Source: JAJRXR01 sp044439985 (GTDB lineage: Bacteria; Planctomycetota; Phycisphaerae; Phycisphaerales; UBA1924). Taken from it: a stretch of 14,056 nucleotides of DNA. Within the stretch, counting starts at the first letter, position 1. Every line of letters starts with the position of its first letter. The DNA lies in NCBI GenBank assembly GCA_044439985.1, contig JBITAG010000029.1, positions 1 to 14,056 on the forward strand. Reading direction: 5' to 3'. Below, one piece after another: positions 13,865 through 14,056 of the stretch. The notes under the pieces are model-generated. The model saw only the letters and a list, made by a program, of their open reading frames with translations, was not told the origin of the DNA and made no database searches. The translations under genes and the position numbers were made by a program.

Positions 13865-14056
13865 CCGACGCGGGCTACGAATCCGGCCTCCCCACCGACC
13901 TGCTCCCCACGTGGAGAGCGATCTTTGAGCGCCAGAAGGCCTTCGCCGAGCACGCCTTCAACCAGCTCGGGGACGAACAGTTCTTCGCCGTCCTCGCCCC
14001 GGGCCTGAACTCGGTCGGCGTCATCGCCCGCCACATGGGCGCCAACATGCTCAGCC
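13861..14056 (+). CDS. DUF1572 (DinB-like) protein, N-terminal part
   Basis: 65 residues visible before the window ends. The ATG at 13861 overlaps the dus stop as ATGA, which suggests coupled translation and a shared transcript. The visible protein, with TWRAIFERQKAFAEHAFNQL then QLGDEQFFAVL and NSVGVIARHMGANM, matches the first helix of DUF1572 proteins, which belong to the DinB/YfiT four-helix metal-binding superfamily. His58 in ARHMGAN is at the position of the first conserved metal-binding His. Function in this subfamily is unknown; some relatives are thiol transferases. Confidence 0.75.
   Translation, partial: MTDAGYESGLPTDLLPTWRAIFERQKAFAEHAFNQLGDEQFFAVLAPGLNSVGVIARHMGANMLS

Overview
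The window is GC-rich, densely packed bacterial DNA. It reads most like a planctomycete of the class Phycisphaerae. That placement is an inference from motifs: a secreted protein carries tandem 'GACC'-type Cys-rich repeats followed by two copies of a DFSDVLAFLxAFG dockerin-like motif, and there is also an exported Gfo/Idh/MocA oxidoreductase, a lone pseudopilin and an Asp-box (BNR) lipoprotein. No rRNA, tRNA, CRISPR array, transposase or phage gene is visible. Genes lie on both strands with short spacers, and no stretch over 300 bases lacks a gene.

Layout. 1-564 (-): N-terminal part of a sialidase-like Asp-box lipoprotein. 644-2206 (-): secreted Cys-rich repeat/dockerin-like protein. 2409-2972 (-): a very unusual Phe/Asn-rich low-complexity protein followed by a strong terminator. 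3100-4185 (-): GpsA-type glycerol-3-phosphate dehydrogenase whose expected catalytic lysine is glutamine. 4383-6458 (+): heavy-metal P-type ATPase with a His-rich N-terminus and a CPT motif, ended by a clear terminator. 6571-7959 (-): MgtE magnesium transporter. 8028-9155 (+): exported Gfo/Idh/MocA oxidoreductase. 9281-9757 (+): type IV pilin-like pseudopilin. 9754-11229 (-): SDR/DUF2867 fusion, translationally coupled behind a PIG-L/BshB1-like deacetylase (11226-11984, -). 12077-12526 (-): small putative lipoprotein. 12545-13864 (+): tRNA-dihydrouridine synthase, overlapping by ATGA the start of a DUF1572/DinB-like gene that runs off the window (13861-14056, +).

How the genes relate. The first three genes could shape the cell surface or extracellular matter, but only the first two have export signals. 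The ATPase and MgtE are neighbouring metal transporters in convergent orientation, probably independently regulated. Two short operons are supported by stop/start overlaps: PIG-L to SDR (GTGA) and dus to DUF1572 (ATGA). The rest looks like ordinary mixed chromosomal housekeeping.

The best candidates for a second look are: a 92-bp palindromic heptamer-repeat element lying in frame inside the dus coding sequence; the Phe/Asn-rich protein with no Leu, Lys, Tyr or Cys; the Lys-to-Gln change in GpsA; the CPT metal ATPase; and a second dispersed-repeat-like element with interleaved inverted repeats upstream of the deacetylase. I see no clear multi-gene novel system such as a defence island or biosynthetic cluster.
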